Position numbers and translations under genes: made by a program. From the NCBI GenBank assembly GCA_017622495.1, contig JAGAQY010000060.1, positions 1 through 36,613 of the forward strand: a DNA stretch of 36,613 bases, in the 5' to 3' direction. Source of the stretch: Bacteroidaceae bacterium (GTDB lineage Bacteria; Bacteroidota; Bacteroidia; Bacteroidales; Bacteroidaceae). Of this stretch, positions 9,007-16,356 are shown piece by piece. The notes under the pieces were generated by a model. It did not search any database, was not told the DNA's origin, and was given only the letters and a program-made list of their open reading frames with translations. Numbering within the stretch: the first letter of the stretch is position 1; the number at the start of each line of letters is the position of its first letter.

Positions 9007-9088
9007 TACCCAGACCCGGGGTCGAACCGGGATGGGTTGCCCCACTGGTGTTTGAGACCAGCGCGTCTACCGATTCCGCCATCTGGGC
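9007..9088 (-). tRNA. tRNA-Leu (anticodon CAA)
   Basis: Read on the minus strand, the acceptor strand GCCCAGA pairs with TCTGGGT near the 3' end (G-U at the first pair), followed by discriminator A. The anticodon arm is CTGGT, loop CTCAAAC, ACCAG, giving anticodon CAA, which reads UUG. The T arm is built on GGTTCGACCCC, flanked by complementary CCGGG-type bases. The long variable arm (TGGGGCAACCCA) is typical of class II tRNA-Leu. CCA is not encoded. The length is 82 nt. Confidence 0.96.
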
Positions 9089-9111
9089 ATCATTACTGAT
9101 TAATTCGGGTG

Positions 9112-9143
9112 CAAAGGTAGTGCTTTTTTCGTTATCGTGCAAT
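9112..9143 (-). promoter_or_regulatory. Promoter of tRNA-Leu
   Basis: On the minus strand, TACCTTTG (9112-9119) follows ATTG (9140-9143) after 20 bp. This matches Bacteroidetes promoter geometry, about 24 bp ahead of the tRNA 5' end. Confidence 0.75.
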
Positions 9144-9228
9144 AGTTACACCATTTTTTTACAAAAAATCGTTGACTATGCTTTTTAGGAGTTGTGAGTT
9201 ATGAGTTATGAGTTGTGAGTTGTGAGTT

Positions 9229-9311
9229 ATAATGCTTTACATTTAAGACCATTTGCTTGCTTGGCAATATTATGCAAGCACATATTGCTCTCGCTACGCT
9301 GCGTGGTTGTG
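9229..9311 (-). repeat. R1 element, copy 4
   Basis: This copy lies upstream of the tRNA-Leu promoter, in sense orientation. In its small hairpin one position is changed (AATGC-TTT-ACATT on the plus strand), so that stem has one unpaired position. Confidence 0.88.
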
Positions 9312-9437
9312 AGTTTCCGTCATCCATCATCCATAACAAATATCCTCACGCAGAGAGCGCAGAATACACAGATTGGCACGTCGCTCTGCCCGTGCTGCCG
9401 TCCGGAGGGTGCTCTAAACTCTAAACACTAAACTCTA

Positions 9438-9745
9438 AACACTAAACTAACATCCGACCACAGATTACACGGATTTCTCGGATTGGCACTTGCTGCGCTC
9501 GTGCTGCCGTCCGGATGGCAACATGAGCGCAGCGAATGATTTCGTGTTTAATCGGGTGAAATCGTGTTGATGAATATAGTCAACGGTCAACGGTCAACAG
9601 TCGACAGTCAATGTTTACGCTCGGCTAGTCCGAGAACAGCCGAAGCTGCAACGATAACGATATCAACTGGATTATCTTTTGGGTCAACGCGAATTTAGAC
9701 GCGGGAGCTTCGCTTAATTCTGAATTCTGAATTATGAATTATGAG
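9438..9745. repeat. Long direct repeat flanking tRNA-Leu, right arm
   Basis: This is the partner of 8411-8730. It lacks the GAACTTAAACAC-type insert present in the left arm. Recombination between the arms would delete or duplicate tRNA-Leu(CAA). Confidence 0.88.
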
Positions 9746-9793
9746 TTATGAGTTCCCATGCTGCAGACATCAACCATCAACTCTAAACACTAA

Positions 9794-9945
9794 ACCGCGC
9801 CAGAGGCGCTTTAACCAGCCGCCTTGCGGCGATTAACCAGCGACCGAAGGGAGTGATTAACCAGCGACAAAGGAGCGATTAACCAACGACCGAAGGGAGT
9901 GATTAACCAGCGACAACGGAGCGATTAACCGCTGCGGAGCAGCTT
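9794..9945. repeat. Triloop-hairpin and AACCAGCGAC repeat string
   Basis: The hairpins GCGCC-AGA-GGCGC, GCCGC-CTT-GCGGC and GCTGC-GGA-GCAGC are separated by TTTAACC or GATTAACC and by AACCAGCGACAAAGGAGCG-type units. This is the same family as 2113-2230. The array ends about 75 bp before the promoter of the prolyl isomerase gene. Confidence 0.85.
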
Positions 9946-10018
9946 CTCTAAACTCAAAACTATCAACCAGAATCAATAAATATATTTAAAAGATATACTA
10001 ATATTCGGAGAAAAAGCG

Positions 10019-10026
10019 TAAATTTG
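10019..10026 (+). promoter_or_regulatory. Promoter -7 box of the FKBP gene
   Basis: TAAATTTG matches TAnnTTTG. It sets the transcription start near 10033, which rules out the in-frame TTG at 10024 as the start codon and supports the ATG at 10057. Confidence 0.65.
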
Positions 10027-10056
10027 CCCGTTTTTTGGAATAAAGGAAAAGAAATC

Positions 10057-10638
10057 ATGGACAAATTTAGTTACGGACTCGGCCTTGGCATCGGCCAGCA
10101 GCTGAGTCAGATGGGCGCAGAGGTCAATGTAGACGACTTTGCACAGGCCATCCGCGATATATTGGAGGGCAAGGAAACAGCACTCAGCTTTGCTGAGGCT
10201 CAGCAGATTGTAAATGCGCACTTTGCAGAGATGGAGAAGCAGGCTCACGCAGCTGCCATAGAGCAGGGCGAGATGTTCCTGAAGATGAACAAGGAGCGTC
10301 CGGGCGTGGTGACACTGCCCAGCGGACTGCAATACGAGGTGCTCAGCACAGGCACCGGCCGCAAGCCCAAGGCTACCGACAAGGTGCGCTGCCACTATGA
10401 GGGCCGCCTGGTAGACGGCACCCTCTTCGACAGCTCAATCCAGCGCGGCGAACCTGCCGTATTCGGCGTAAACCAAGTGATTGCCGGATGGGTAGAGGCA
10501 CTGCAGCTCATGAGCGAGGGCGACAAATGGAAACTCTATATCCCCTACAACCTGGGCTACGGCGAGCAAGGCGCAGGCGGCGCCATACCTCCCTACAGCA
10601 CACTGGTGTTTGAAGTGGAACTGATTGAAGTATTATAA
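10057..10638 (+). CDS. FKBP-type peptidyl-prolyl cis-trans isomerase
   Basis: This 193-residue protein accelerates cis-trans isomerisation of prolyl bonds. It has an N-terminal FKBP_N-type helical dimerisation segment (about 1-85, starting MDKFSYGLGLGIGQQL) and a C-terminal FKBP domain (about 95-193). The FKBP domain shows the core VRCHYEGRLVDGTLFDSS, the VIAGWVEALQLM helix and YGEQGAGGAIPPYSTLVFEV. No signal peptide is seen, so it is probably cytoplasmic. I chose ATG 10057 because it follows a purine-rich stretch (AAAGGAAAAGAAA) and the upstream TTG lies inside the promoter. It is 23 bp ahead of a second FKBP gene and the two are probably co-transcribed. Confidence 0.93.
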   Translation: MDKFSYGLGLGIGQQLSQMGAEVNVDDFAQAIRDILEGKETALSFAEAQQIVNAHFAEMEKQAHAAAIEQGEMFLKMNKERPGVVTLPSGLQYEVLSTGTGRKPKATDKVRCHYEGRLVDGTLFDSSIQRGEPAVFGVNQVIAGWVEALQLMSEGDKWKLYIPYNLGYGEQGAGGAIPPYSTLVFEVELIEVL

Positions 10639-10661
10639 TCTATATAAAAGTAACAAGAATC

Positions 10662-11927
10662 ATGAAGAAAAGTATTTTTTCAGTAGCTATGGCTCTCGCA
10701 GCAGGTTTCCTCGTGAGCTGCAGCACAACGGCTCCTAAGGCCGACCTCAACGGAGCAAATAAGGTAGACTCACTCTCATACGCTATCGGCGTATCGCAGA
10801 CCATGGGTCTGAAAGACTATCTCGTAGGCCGTATGGGTATGGACACCACCAACATGGCACAGTTTGTAAATGGATTGCTCGAAGGCACCAGCACTGACGA
10901 CAAGCAGGCTGCTTACTACGCAGGCACACAGATTGGCCAGCAGGTAGCCAACCAGATGTTGCCCGGCATCGCCAGCGAGATCTTCAATGGCGGTGAGGGT
11001 AAGCTCAACGAGAAGAACTTCACAGAGGGATTCATCGCCGGTGTGACAGAGAAAGGACTGAAGATGGAGCCTGCCAAGGCACAGGAGACTGCCATGACCC
11101 TGATGCGCAGCATCAAGGAGAACAGCGACTCTACAGCTGACCTCACAGCGCAGATCGACACCTTCTCATACGCTATGGGTGTGGCGCAGACCATGGGCTT
11201 GAAGGACTATGCCATGTATCGCCTCGGTGTGGACACAGCATACTATGCCACTGAGTTTGTAAAGGGTGTGAAAGAGGGTATCAAGGTAGGCGACGACGCC
11301 AAGCAGGGTGCTTTCTTCACCGGTATCCAGATAGGCCAGCAGGTGGCTCAGCAGATTATCCCCGGCATCACACGCGATGTGCTCGGCGCCAACGGTGAGC
11401 TCAACAAGGAGTTCTTCATGGCTGGCTTCGTAGCCGGTGTCACTGGCAAGGGCCTGCTCATGCACCCCATGGAGGCACAGGAGACCACCATGCGCCTGAT
11501 GGAGGAGCTCAAGAACGAGCGCTACGAAGAGGAGTTTGGCGCCAACAAGGCTCAGGGCGAGGCTTTCCTCGACTCTATTGCCAAGACCGAAGGTGTAGTG
11601 AAGACCGAGAGCGGCCTCTGCTACAAGGTGATCACCGAGGGCAAGGGTGCTGTCCCTGCCAGCACCGACAAGGTGAAGGTGCACTACCGTGGTACACTCA
11701 TCGACGGCACCGAGTTTGACAGCTCATACAGCCGCAACGAGCCCACCGAGTTTGGCGTAAACCAGGTAATCAGCGGATGGACCGAGGCACTCACCATGAT
11801 GCCCGTAGGCTCAAAATGGGAGGTTTATATTCCGCAGAACCTCGCATACGGTAGCCGCGACCTCGGCCAGATCAAGCCCTTCTCTACACTCATCTTCGAA
11901 GTTGAGTTGCTCGAGATCGTGAAGTAA
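10662..11927 (+). CDS. Lipoprotein FKBP-type prolyl isomerase with duplicated N-terminal domain
   Basis: This is a 421-residue exported foldase. It has a lipoprotein signal ending at FLVSC (Cys about 20). Two homologous FKBP_N-type helical segments follow: DSLSYAIGVSQTMGLKDY (about 36-53) and DTFSYAMGVAQTMGLKDY (about 167-184), each followed by IGQQVA and a GFVAGVT- or GFIAGVT-like motif. The C-terminal FKBP catalytic domain (about 330-421) contains VKVHYRGTLIDGTEFDSS and AYGSRDLGQIKPFSTLIFEV. Mip/FkpA-type enzymes usually carry one such N-terminal domain, so this gene shows an internal duplication of about 130 residues. It probably assists folding of periplasmic or outer-membrane proteins. 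It follows the cytoplasmic-type FKBP gene by 23 bp. Confidence 0.92.
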   Translation: MKKSIFSVAMALAAGFLVSCSTTAPKADLNGANKVDSLSYAIGVSQTMGLKDYLVGRMGMDTTNMAQFVNGLLEGTSTDDKQAAYYAGTQIGQQVANQMLPGIASEIFNGGEGKLNEKNFTEGFIAGVTEKGLKMEPAKAQETAMTLMRSIKENSDSTADLTAQIDTFSYAMGVAQTMGLKDYAMYRLGVDTAYYATEFVKGVKEGIKVGDDAKQGAFFTGIQIGQQVAQQIIPGITRDVLGANGELNKEFFMAGFVAGVTGKGLLMHPMEAQETTMRLMEELKNERYEEEFGANKAQGEAFLDSIAKTEGVVKTESGLCYKVITEGKGAVPASTDKVKVHYRGTLIDGTEFDSSYSRNEPTEFGVNQVISGWTEALTMMPVGSKWEVYIPQNLAYGSRDLGQIKPFSTLIFEVELLEIVK

Positions 11928-11997
11928 TATTGGTTTAGGGTTTAGAGTTTAGAGTTGAACGTTGAACGATTAACGGTTAACGGTTAACGATAACTTA

Positions 11998-12090
11998 GCG
12001 CTGGAGGCGCGGTTAATCGCAATCGATGATTGCTGGTTAAAGGGACAGCCTACGGCTGTAACGATAACGAAAACAGAGCTGCGAAGCAGC
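11998..12090. repeat. Short triloop hairpins with differing stems
   Basis: GCGCT-GGA-GGCGC (one mismatch), CGCAATC-GAT-GATTGC, ACAGCC-TAC-GGCTGT and GCTGC-GAA-GCAGC occur in about 90 bp downstream of the FKBP lipoprotein gene. This is the same family as 2113-2230. Confidence 0.82.
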
Positions 12091-12140
12091 TTCTCTAAAC
12101 TCTAAACTCTAAACACTAAACTCTAAACACTAAACACTAA

Positions 12141-12177
12141 ACAAAAGGCTGTCCCTAACAAAAGGACAGCCTTTTGT
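12141..12177. terminator. Intrinsic-terminator-like hairpin
   Basis: ACAAAAGGCTGTCC pairs perfectly with GGACAGCCTTTTGT around a 9-nt loop. The A-rich and T-rich flanks make it usable from both sides. It lies 214 bp past the FKBP lipoprotein stop, after repeat DNA. Confidence 0.75.
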
Positions 12178-12208
12178 TATATTCTGCCTGCGAGAAGCCA
12201 TAAATTTT

Positions 12209-12449
12209 GGCAATAATATAGATGTTGTCCAAAACCTTAAATTCTCCTCCTAAAGTAGGAGGCCGACGCGGAGCATTAGCGTCGGTAGCGACGACTGAAG
12301 CTTTAGCTTCACAAAGGAGTGCCGAAGGCCTTTAACCCTCGAAGAGGGGGAGGTGGTACTACTTTCTCGGATAATACCCCCTCCGCTGCGCTCGTCCCCC
12401 TACGTTAGGGGGACAATCCTGAGACTTGGACAACTGCTATATTATCTCC
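12209..12449. mobile_element. MITE-like element, copy B (241 bp)
   Basis: This is a second copy of the element at 441-613, again with a perfect 8-bp target duplication (TAAATTTT at 12201-12208 and 12450-12457). Left and right terminal repeats match in 20 of 24 positions. Compared with copy A, the interior keeps the same orientation but the terminal ~20 bp are exchanged: the left end here equals copy A's right end, inverted. An extra block of about 60-70 bp (12262-12330) carries further hairpins. No coding capacity is seen. Confidence 0.88.
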
Positions 12450-12472
12450 TAAATTTTCACTAAAGGTAGGTT

Positions 12473-12718
12473 CTATAAATTTTCACTGATATACTCCATT
12501 AACCGTTGTTCCCTTCTTTTTACCGCTAACTCGGCTTTATCCCGCCTCTTTTGCCGCATGTTTCGGTCATATAGCCACTTAGGTCGCAAGCGACACTCCT
12601 TTAGGAAGATAAATCTTCCGCCGTCGTCAATGCGAAGCGCTCGACTCGTTCGAGAAACGACGCTACTCTCGCGTCGCCCCTCAACATTCAACCAAACAGT
12701 CTCGGATAAACTCCGACT
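12473..12718 (-). ncRNA. Candidate structured RNA or small gene behind a promoter
   Basis: A minus-strand promoter box (12725-12732) would start a transcript here. It would contain the perfect hairpins CGACGC/GCGTCG (12658-12676), GGAAGAT-TT-ATCTTCC (12604-12619) and GTCGC-TT-GCGAC (12583-12594). An 84-codon reading frame also spans the region, but its only full-length start is a TTG that lies inside the promoter box. A shorter frame from an internal ATG (encoding MRQKRRDKAELAVKRREQRL, about 30 residues in all) is possible. Coding and non-coding readings cannot be separated by eye. Confidence 0.35.
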
Positions 12719-12724
12719 TTTCGG

Positions 12725-12732
12725 CAAAGATA
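12725..12732 (-). promoter_or_regulatory. Minus-strand promoter -7 box
   Basis: TATCTTTG on the minus strand lies 35 bp beyond the far end of the CGACGC hairpin. It is divergent from the Lrp/AsnC regulator promoter at 12800. Confidence 0.5.
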
Positions 12733-12799
12733 ATCTATATTCCCTACCTAAAAGAAATAAAAAAGTCGGAATTAATTACATTTTTCCAAAAAATAGACC

Positions 12800-12807
12800 T
12801 ATTTTTG
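12800..12807 (+). promoter_or_regulatory. Promoter -7 box of the Lrp/AsnC gene
   Basis: TATTTTTG fits TAnnTTTG and lies 43 bp before the ATG at 12850. The -33 region is T-rich but imperfect. Confidence 0.55.
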
Positions 12808-12849
12808 CTATCGAAAACATCAACCTAACACATCAAGAATCTGAATACA

Positions 12850-13311
12850 ATGGAAAAAATCGATGATCTGGACAAGAAGATACTGGAAATCATATCACAA
12901 AATGCACGCACCCCGTTCAAGGACGTAGCCGTAGAGTGCGGCGTATCGCGCGCAGCCATTCACCAGCGTGTACAGCGGCTGATAGACCTCGGCGTGATTA
13001 TCGGTTCGGGATATTACGTGAACCCCAAGATGCTGGGATTCCATACATGCACCTACGTGGGGCTCAACCTGGCCAAGGGTTCCATGTACAAGGAGGCCAT
13101 AGAGGAACTGAAGAAGATACCCGAGATTGTAGAAGCACACTTCACCACAGGTCCATACAGCATCATCGTGAAACTCTATGCCCGCGACAACGAACATCTG
13201 ATGAACCTGCTCAACGAGCGTATACAGGAGATACCGGGTGTAATGGCCACAGAGACGATGATATCGCTCGACCAGAGCATCAAGAAAGAAATACCCATCA
13301 CCGCAGAGTAA
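12850..13311 (+). CDS. Lrp/AsnC family transcriptional regulator
   Basis: This 153-residue DNA-binding regulator usually senses amino acids. It starts MEKIDDLDKKILEIISQNAR, the standard Lrp winged-helix opening. The recognition-helix region is VAVECGVSRAAIHQRVQRL (about 27-45) and is followed by VIIGSGYYVNPKMLG. The C-terminal RAM/AsnC effector domain (about 65-150) has the usual alpha-beta pattern, with VEAHFTTGPYSIIVKLYARD. The length is normal for the family. The next gene, a peptidase fusion acting on gamma-glutamyl and dipeptide substrates, starts 7 bp after the stop. The pair is very likely one operon, and the regulator may respond to the peptidase's products. Confidence 0.95.
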   Translation: MEKIDDLDKKILEIISQNARTPFKDVAVECGVSRAAIHQRVQRLIDLGVIIGSGYYVNPKMLGFHTCTYVGLNLAKGSMYKEAIEELKKIPEIVEAHFTTGPYSIIVKLYARDNEHLMNLLNERIQEIPGVMATETMISLDQSIKKEIPITAE

Positions 13312-13318
13312 GCATTTC

Positions 13319-15061
13319 ATGGCAAAGTACAACATCGAAGAGGAATATGCAGCACTGCATTCCTCTTTCCCTATATATAAGCACCGCCCCATCATCGGCA
13401 TCACGGGCAACTACGACAGCGGCAAGTGCACACTGCTCGAAGGCTACTACCGATCAGTGCTCGAGGCCGGTGGCACACCTCTCATCATACCATCCTTTGA
13501 CGATACAGATGCCCTGACGAGCCTACTCGACCACGTGGATGCACTCATACTCTCGGGCGGCGGCGACATCAACCCCCTATACCTGGGTGAGGAACCTATA
13601 CCTGAGCTGAGCTCGATAAACCCGGCACGCGACTGGCAGGAACTGATGCTGGTGCGCCTCGCTGCCAATCGCCAGATACCTATCCTGGGCATCTGCCGCG
13701 GCATACAGGTGATGACAGCAGCCCTCGGCGGCAAACTCTATCAAGACATATACAAACAGGCAGGTGCCACACTCAAGCATAGCCAGGACACCGACCGCCA
13801 CATAGCCACGCACAGCGTGCGCATAGCCTCATCAAGCATGCTGGCAAAAATCTTCGGCAGCACCAACCTGCACGTCAACTCATTCCACCACCAGGCAGTA
13901 CAGGAGGCTGCACCGGGGTTTGCAGTGACGGCAGTATCGCCCGACGGACTTATCGAAGCTGTAGAGAGTACGCAGCACAAGTCAATGCTTGGCGTGCAAT
14001 GGCATCCCGAATGCATGATACTGGGTGGAGACCGCTCCATGATGCCGCTCTTCGAATGGCTCGTGGGCGAAGCCCACTCGTTTGCCCGGGCCCGCAAGTG
14101 GCACCGCCAGGCGCTCTCGCTCGACACGCATTGCGACACACCCATGAAATTTGACCAACACATCAATTTCGACAAGCGAGACCCACGCATACTCGTAGAC
14201 CTGCACAAGATGACCGAGGGACACCTCGACGCCACCATCATGGTAGCCTACCTGAGACAGATGGAACGCGACAAGGCATCGCTCGACGCTGCCTTCAACA
14301 AGGCCGACCGCCTGCTCACCGAGATAGAGGAGATGGTAGCCCACAACACGGCCAGTGTGGGTATAGCCTATACGCCTGACGATCTGTACCGACTGAAACG
14401 GGAGGGACGCCGTGCCTTGATGCTCGGCATAGAGAATGGATATGCCATCGGCGACGACCCCTCACGCATCGAGCACTTCCGCCGCCGCGGAGTGGTATAC
14501 ATGACGCTTTGCCACAATGGCGACAACGACCTGTGCGACTCGGCACGCGGCAACGCCGAGCATGGCGGACTTAGCGCCCTGGGGCGCGAAGTAATCAGTG
14601 AGATGAACCGCGTGGGCATGATGGTGGACCTCTCACATGCTGCCGAAAGCAGCTTCTACCAAGCCATCGAGGCCAGCCGCACACCTATCGTATGCAGCCA
14701 CTCCTCGGCACGCGCCCTGTGTGACCACCCGCGCAACCTTACAGATGACCAGCTGCGTGCCTTGGCTGCCTCGGGCGGCGTGGTGCAGACCTGCCTCTAT
14801 GACGGGTTCCTGCGCAAGGAGGGCGGTGCCACGATAGAGGATGCCATACGACACATACGGCACATGGTAGACGTGGCAGGTATAGACCACGTGGGCATAG
14901 GTACCGACTTTGACGGCGACGGTGGCATCATAGGCTGTGCCGATGCCTCGGAGGTAATCAATATCACCCGACGCCTGCAGGCCGAAGGCTTCACCGACCC
15001 GGACATCGAGAAACTGTGGGGAGGAAACTTCCTGCGCGTGATGCGCCTGGTACAGCGATGA
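13319..15061 (+). CDS. Fusion of C26 gamma-glutamyl hydrolase and M19 membrane-type dipeptidase
   Basis: This is a 580-residue two-enzyme protein. Residues about 20-250 form a class I glutamine-amidotransferase-like (peptidase C26 / PuuD) domain. Its nucleophile is C126 in ILGICRG, and H229 and E231 in QWHPE complete the triad. Residues about 260-580 form an M19 dipeptidase with likely zinc ligands H271 and D273 (HCDTP), E372 (GIENG), H440 (DLSHA) and H461 (CSHSSA), plus GTDFDGDGG near 528-536. Both active sites look intact. No signal peptide is seen, so it is probably cytoplasmic. The fusion could first release gamma-linked glutamate and then split the dipeptide, for example Cys-Gly after glutathione-like substrates; that coupling is inference. 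It sits directly behind an Lrp/AsnC gene. Confidence 0.93.
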   Translation: MAKYNIEEEYAALHSSFPIYKHRPIIGITGNYDSGKCTLLEGYYRSVLEAGGTPLIIPSFDDTDALTSLLDHVDALILSGGGDINPLYLGEEPIPELSSINPARDWQELMLVRLAANRQIPILGICRGIQVMTAALGGKLYQDIYKQAGATLKHSQDTDRHIATHSVRIASSSMLAKIFGSTNLHVNSFHHQAVQEAAPGFAVTAVSPDGLIEAVESTQHKSMLGVQWHPECMILGGDRSMMPLFEWLVGEAHSFARARKWHRQALSLDTHCDTPMKFDQHINFDKRDPRILVDLHKMTEGHLDATIMVAYLRQMERDKASLDAAFNKADRLLTEIEEMVAHNTASVGIAYTPDDLYRLKREGRRALMLGIENGYAIGDDPSRIEHFRRRGVVYMTLCHNGDNDLCDSARGNAEHGGLSALGREVISEMNRVGMMVDLSHAAESSFYQAIEASRTPIVCSHSSARALCDHPRNLTDDQLRALAASGGVVQTCLYDGFLRKEGGATIEDAIRHIRHMVDVAGIDHVGIGTDFDGDGGIIGCADASEVINITRRLQAEGFTDPDIEKLWGGNFLRVMRLVQR

Positions 15062-15197
15062 GGGAGGAGGCAGCCGTTGGCTGCAACGATAACGTCAACG
15101 ATGACGAAAAGATCCCGACTCATCGTATATGATCAAGTACATCACCATCATCCATGAACCGGAGTTTTTTACTCAACAAAAGGTATCCCCCCTGCAC

Positions 15198-15674
15198 TTA
15201 CGGGAGGTACGGATTGATGTCCTTGCCGAAGCGGGCGAGCTCGTGCACCATGCTGCTGCTGATGGCGGCATACTGGGGCTCGCTGATGAGCAGCAGGGTA
15301 TCGATGCCGGTGAGCATACGGTTGACATCGGCAATGCTGCGCTCATACTCGAAGTCGACGCTGCTGCGCACGCCCCGGATGATGAACTGTGCACCGATGG
15401 ATTGGGCAAAGTCGGTGGTCAACCCCTCGTAGCTGACGACATGGATGCGCGGCTCATCCTTATATAGAGCCGATATGCGCTCCATACGCTCGTCAAGAGT
15501 AAGCAGCGTGCGCTTCTCAATGTTGATGCCGATGGCGATGTACAGCTCATCTACGATGCCAAGCGCACGGCGCACCAAGGCCGCATGACCTATCGTAAAG
15601 GGATCGAAGGTACCGGGAAAAAGAGCGGTACGAGTTGTGAGTTGTGAGTTATGAGTTATGAGTTGGGAGGGCAT
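15198..15674 (-). CDS. coaD: Pantetheine-phosphate adenylyltransferase
   Basis: This enzyme transfers AMP from ATP to 4'-phosphopantetheine, the penultimate step of coenzyme A synthesis. The ATP-binding motif FPGTFDPFTIGHAAL is at about 19-33. FIIRGVRSSVDFEYE and ISSSMVHELARFG are typical CoaD segments. Family members are about 155-165 residues and normally begin a few residues before the FPGTFDP motif. Here the only in-frame ATG (15674) lies in an ACTCATAACTC-type repeat, so the first ~15 residues ([15 protein letters not shown]) are repeat-encoded. No other start is visible. The true N-terminus may differ. Confidence 0.9.
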   Translation of the reverse strand: MPSQLITHNSQLTTRTALFPGTFDPFTIGHAALVRRALGIVDELYIAIGINIEKRTLLTLDERMERISALYKDEPRIHVVSYEGLTTDFAQSIGAQFIIRGVRSSVDFEYERSIADVNRMLTGIDTLLLISEPQYAAISSSMVHELARFGKDINPYLP

Positions 15675-15808
15675 TTGAGTTGTGAGTTGTGAGTTGTGAG
15701 TTATGAGTTATGAGTTGGGAGGGCATTTGAGTTGTGAGTTATGAGTTATGAGTTGTGAGTTATGAGTTATGAGTTATGAGTTATGAGTTGTGAGTTGTGA
15801 GTTGTGAG
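15630..15808. repeat. GAGTTRTGAGTT repeat array with a 52-bp tandem unit
   Basis: Degenerate 10-bp units (GAGTTATGAGTT, GAGTTGTGAGTT) fill this stretch. A larger unit ending GTTGGGAGGGCATTT is present twice, 52 bp apart. One copy supplies the coaD start codon. The left end is within coaD and the right end is within the C-terminus of the four-helix-bundle gene. Confidence 0.88.
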
Positions 15809-16185
15809 TTCTTTTTGGTTTTTTTAGCCTGTTGGATATTCTCTTTCTTGGTAAGAATGATTGAGGCTATCATTTTTCGAAGTTCATCGGTATCGCTTGA
15901 CATTGACTGATATTCTTGTGTCGTTAGGAATTCGGTTTTTTCGAGCAGACTTAACCAATAAGCTGTTTCGTTCACCTCCTTTTGGGCTATGGCGAGTTTG
16001 TGTATGAAGTCAGAATCGGACTCTGCGTTGAGCGCCTCGCTGACATTGGCGCCTATGGAGGTCCCACTACGCAGCAGTTGCTTGCTCATAACAGTCTCTC
16101 TCTTCTGCTCACTGAGGTATTTATATAGGTTGACAATGCGCACTGCATATGCCAAGCTCTTATCATAAACTAAACTCTTTGCCAT
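15781..16185 (-). CDS. Four-helix-bundle (23S intervening-sequence type) protein
   Basis: This 134-residue protein belongs to the four-helix-bundle family first seen as 23S rRNA intervening-sequence proteins. Diagnostic stretches are YAVRIVNLYKYL, SKQLLRSGTSIGANVSEAL and KLAIAQKEVNETAYWLSLL. The family's function is not established. It is often found next to unrelated genes in Bacteroidota. The last ~9 residues (NSQLTTHNS) are encoded by the ACTCACAACTC repeat, so the native stop has probably been replaced. An R1 element lies just upstream of the start. Confidence 0.9.
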   Translation of the reverse strand: MAKSLVYDKSLAYAVRIVNLYKYLSEQKRETVMSKQLLRSGTSIGANVSEALNAESDSDFIHKLAIAQKEVNETAYWLSLLEKTEFLTTQEYQSMSSDTDELRKMIASIILTKKENIQQAKKTKKNSQLTTHNS

Positions 16186-16216
16186 GTTTTTGAGTTTTAA
16201 GTTGTGGGTTATGGGT

Positions 16217-16300
16217 TATAAATGTTTTACATTTAAGACCACTTGCTTGCTTGGCAATATTATGCAAGCACATATTGCTCTCGCTACGCTGCGTGGTTGT
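16217..16300 (-). repeat. R1 element, copy 5
   Basis: This standard two-hairpin copy is in sense orientation and lies about 32 bp before the start codon of the four-helix-bundle gene. Confidence 0.9.
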
Positions 16301-16356
16301 GAGTGATGAGTCATAAGTTAGCATCCGGAGGTAACTCACAACTCATCACTCACAAC

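Noticed and set aside
10024..10056. TTG start extending the FKBP protein by 11 residues
   Set aside because: It lies inside the TAAATTTG promoter box; ATG 10057 has the purine-rich leader and a normal family start.
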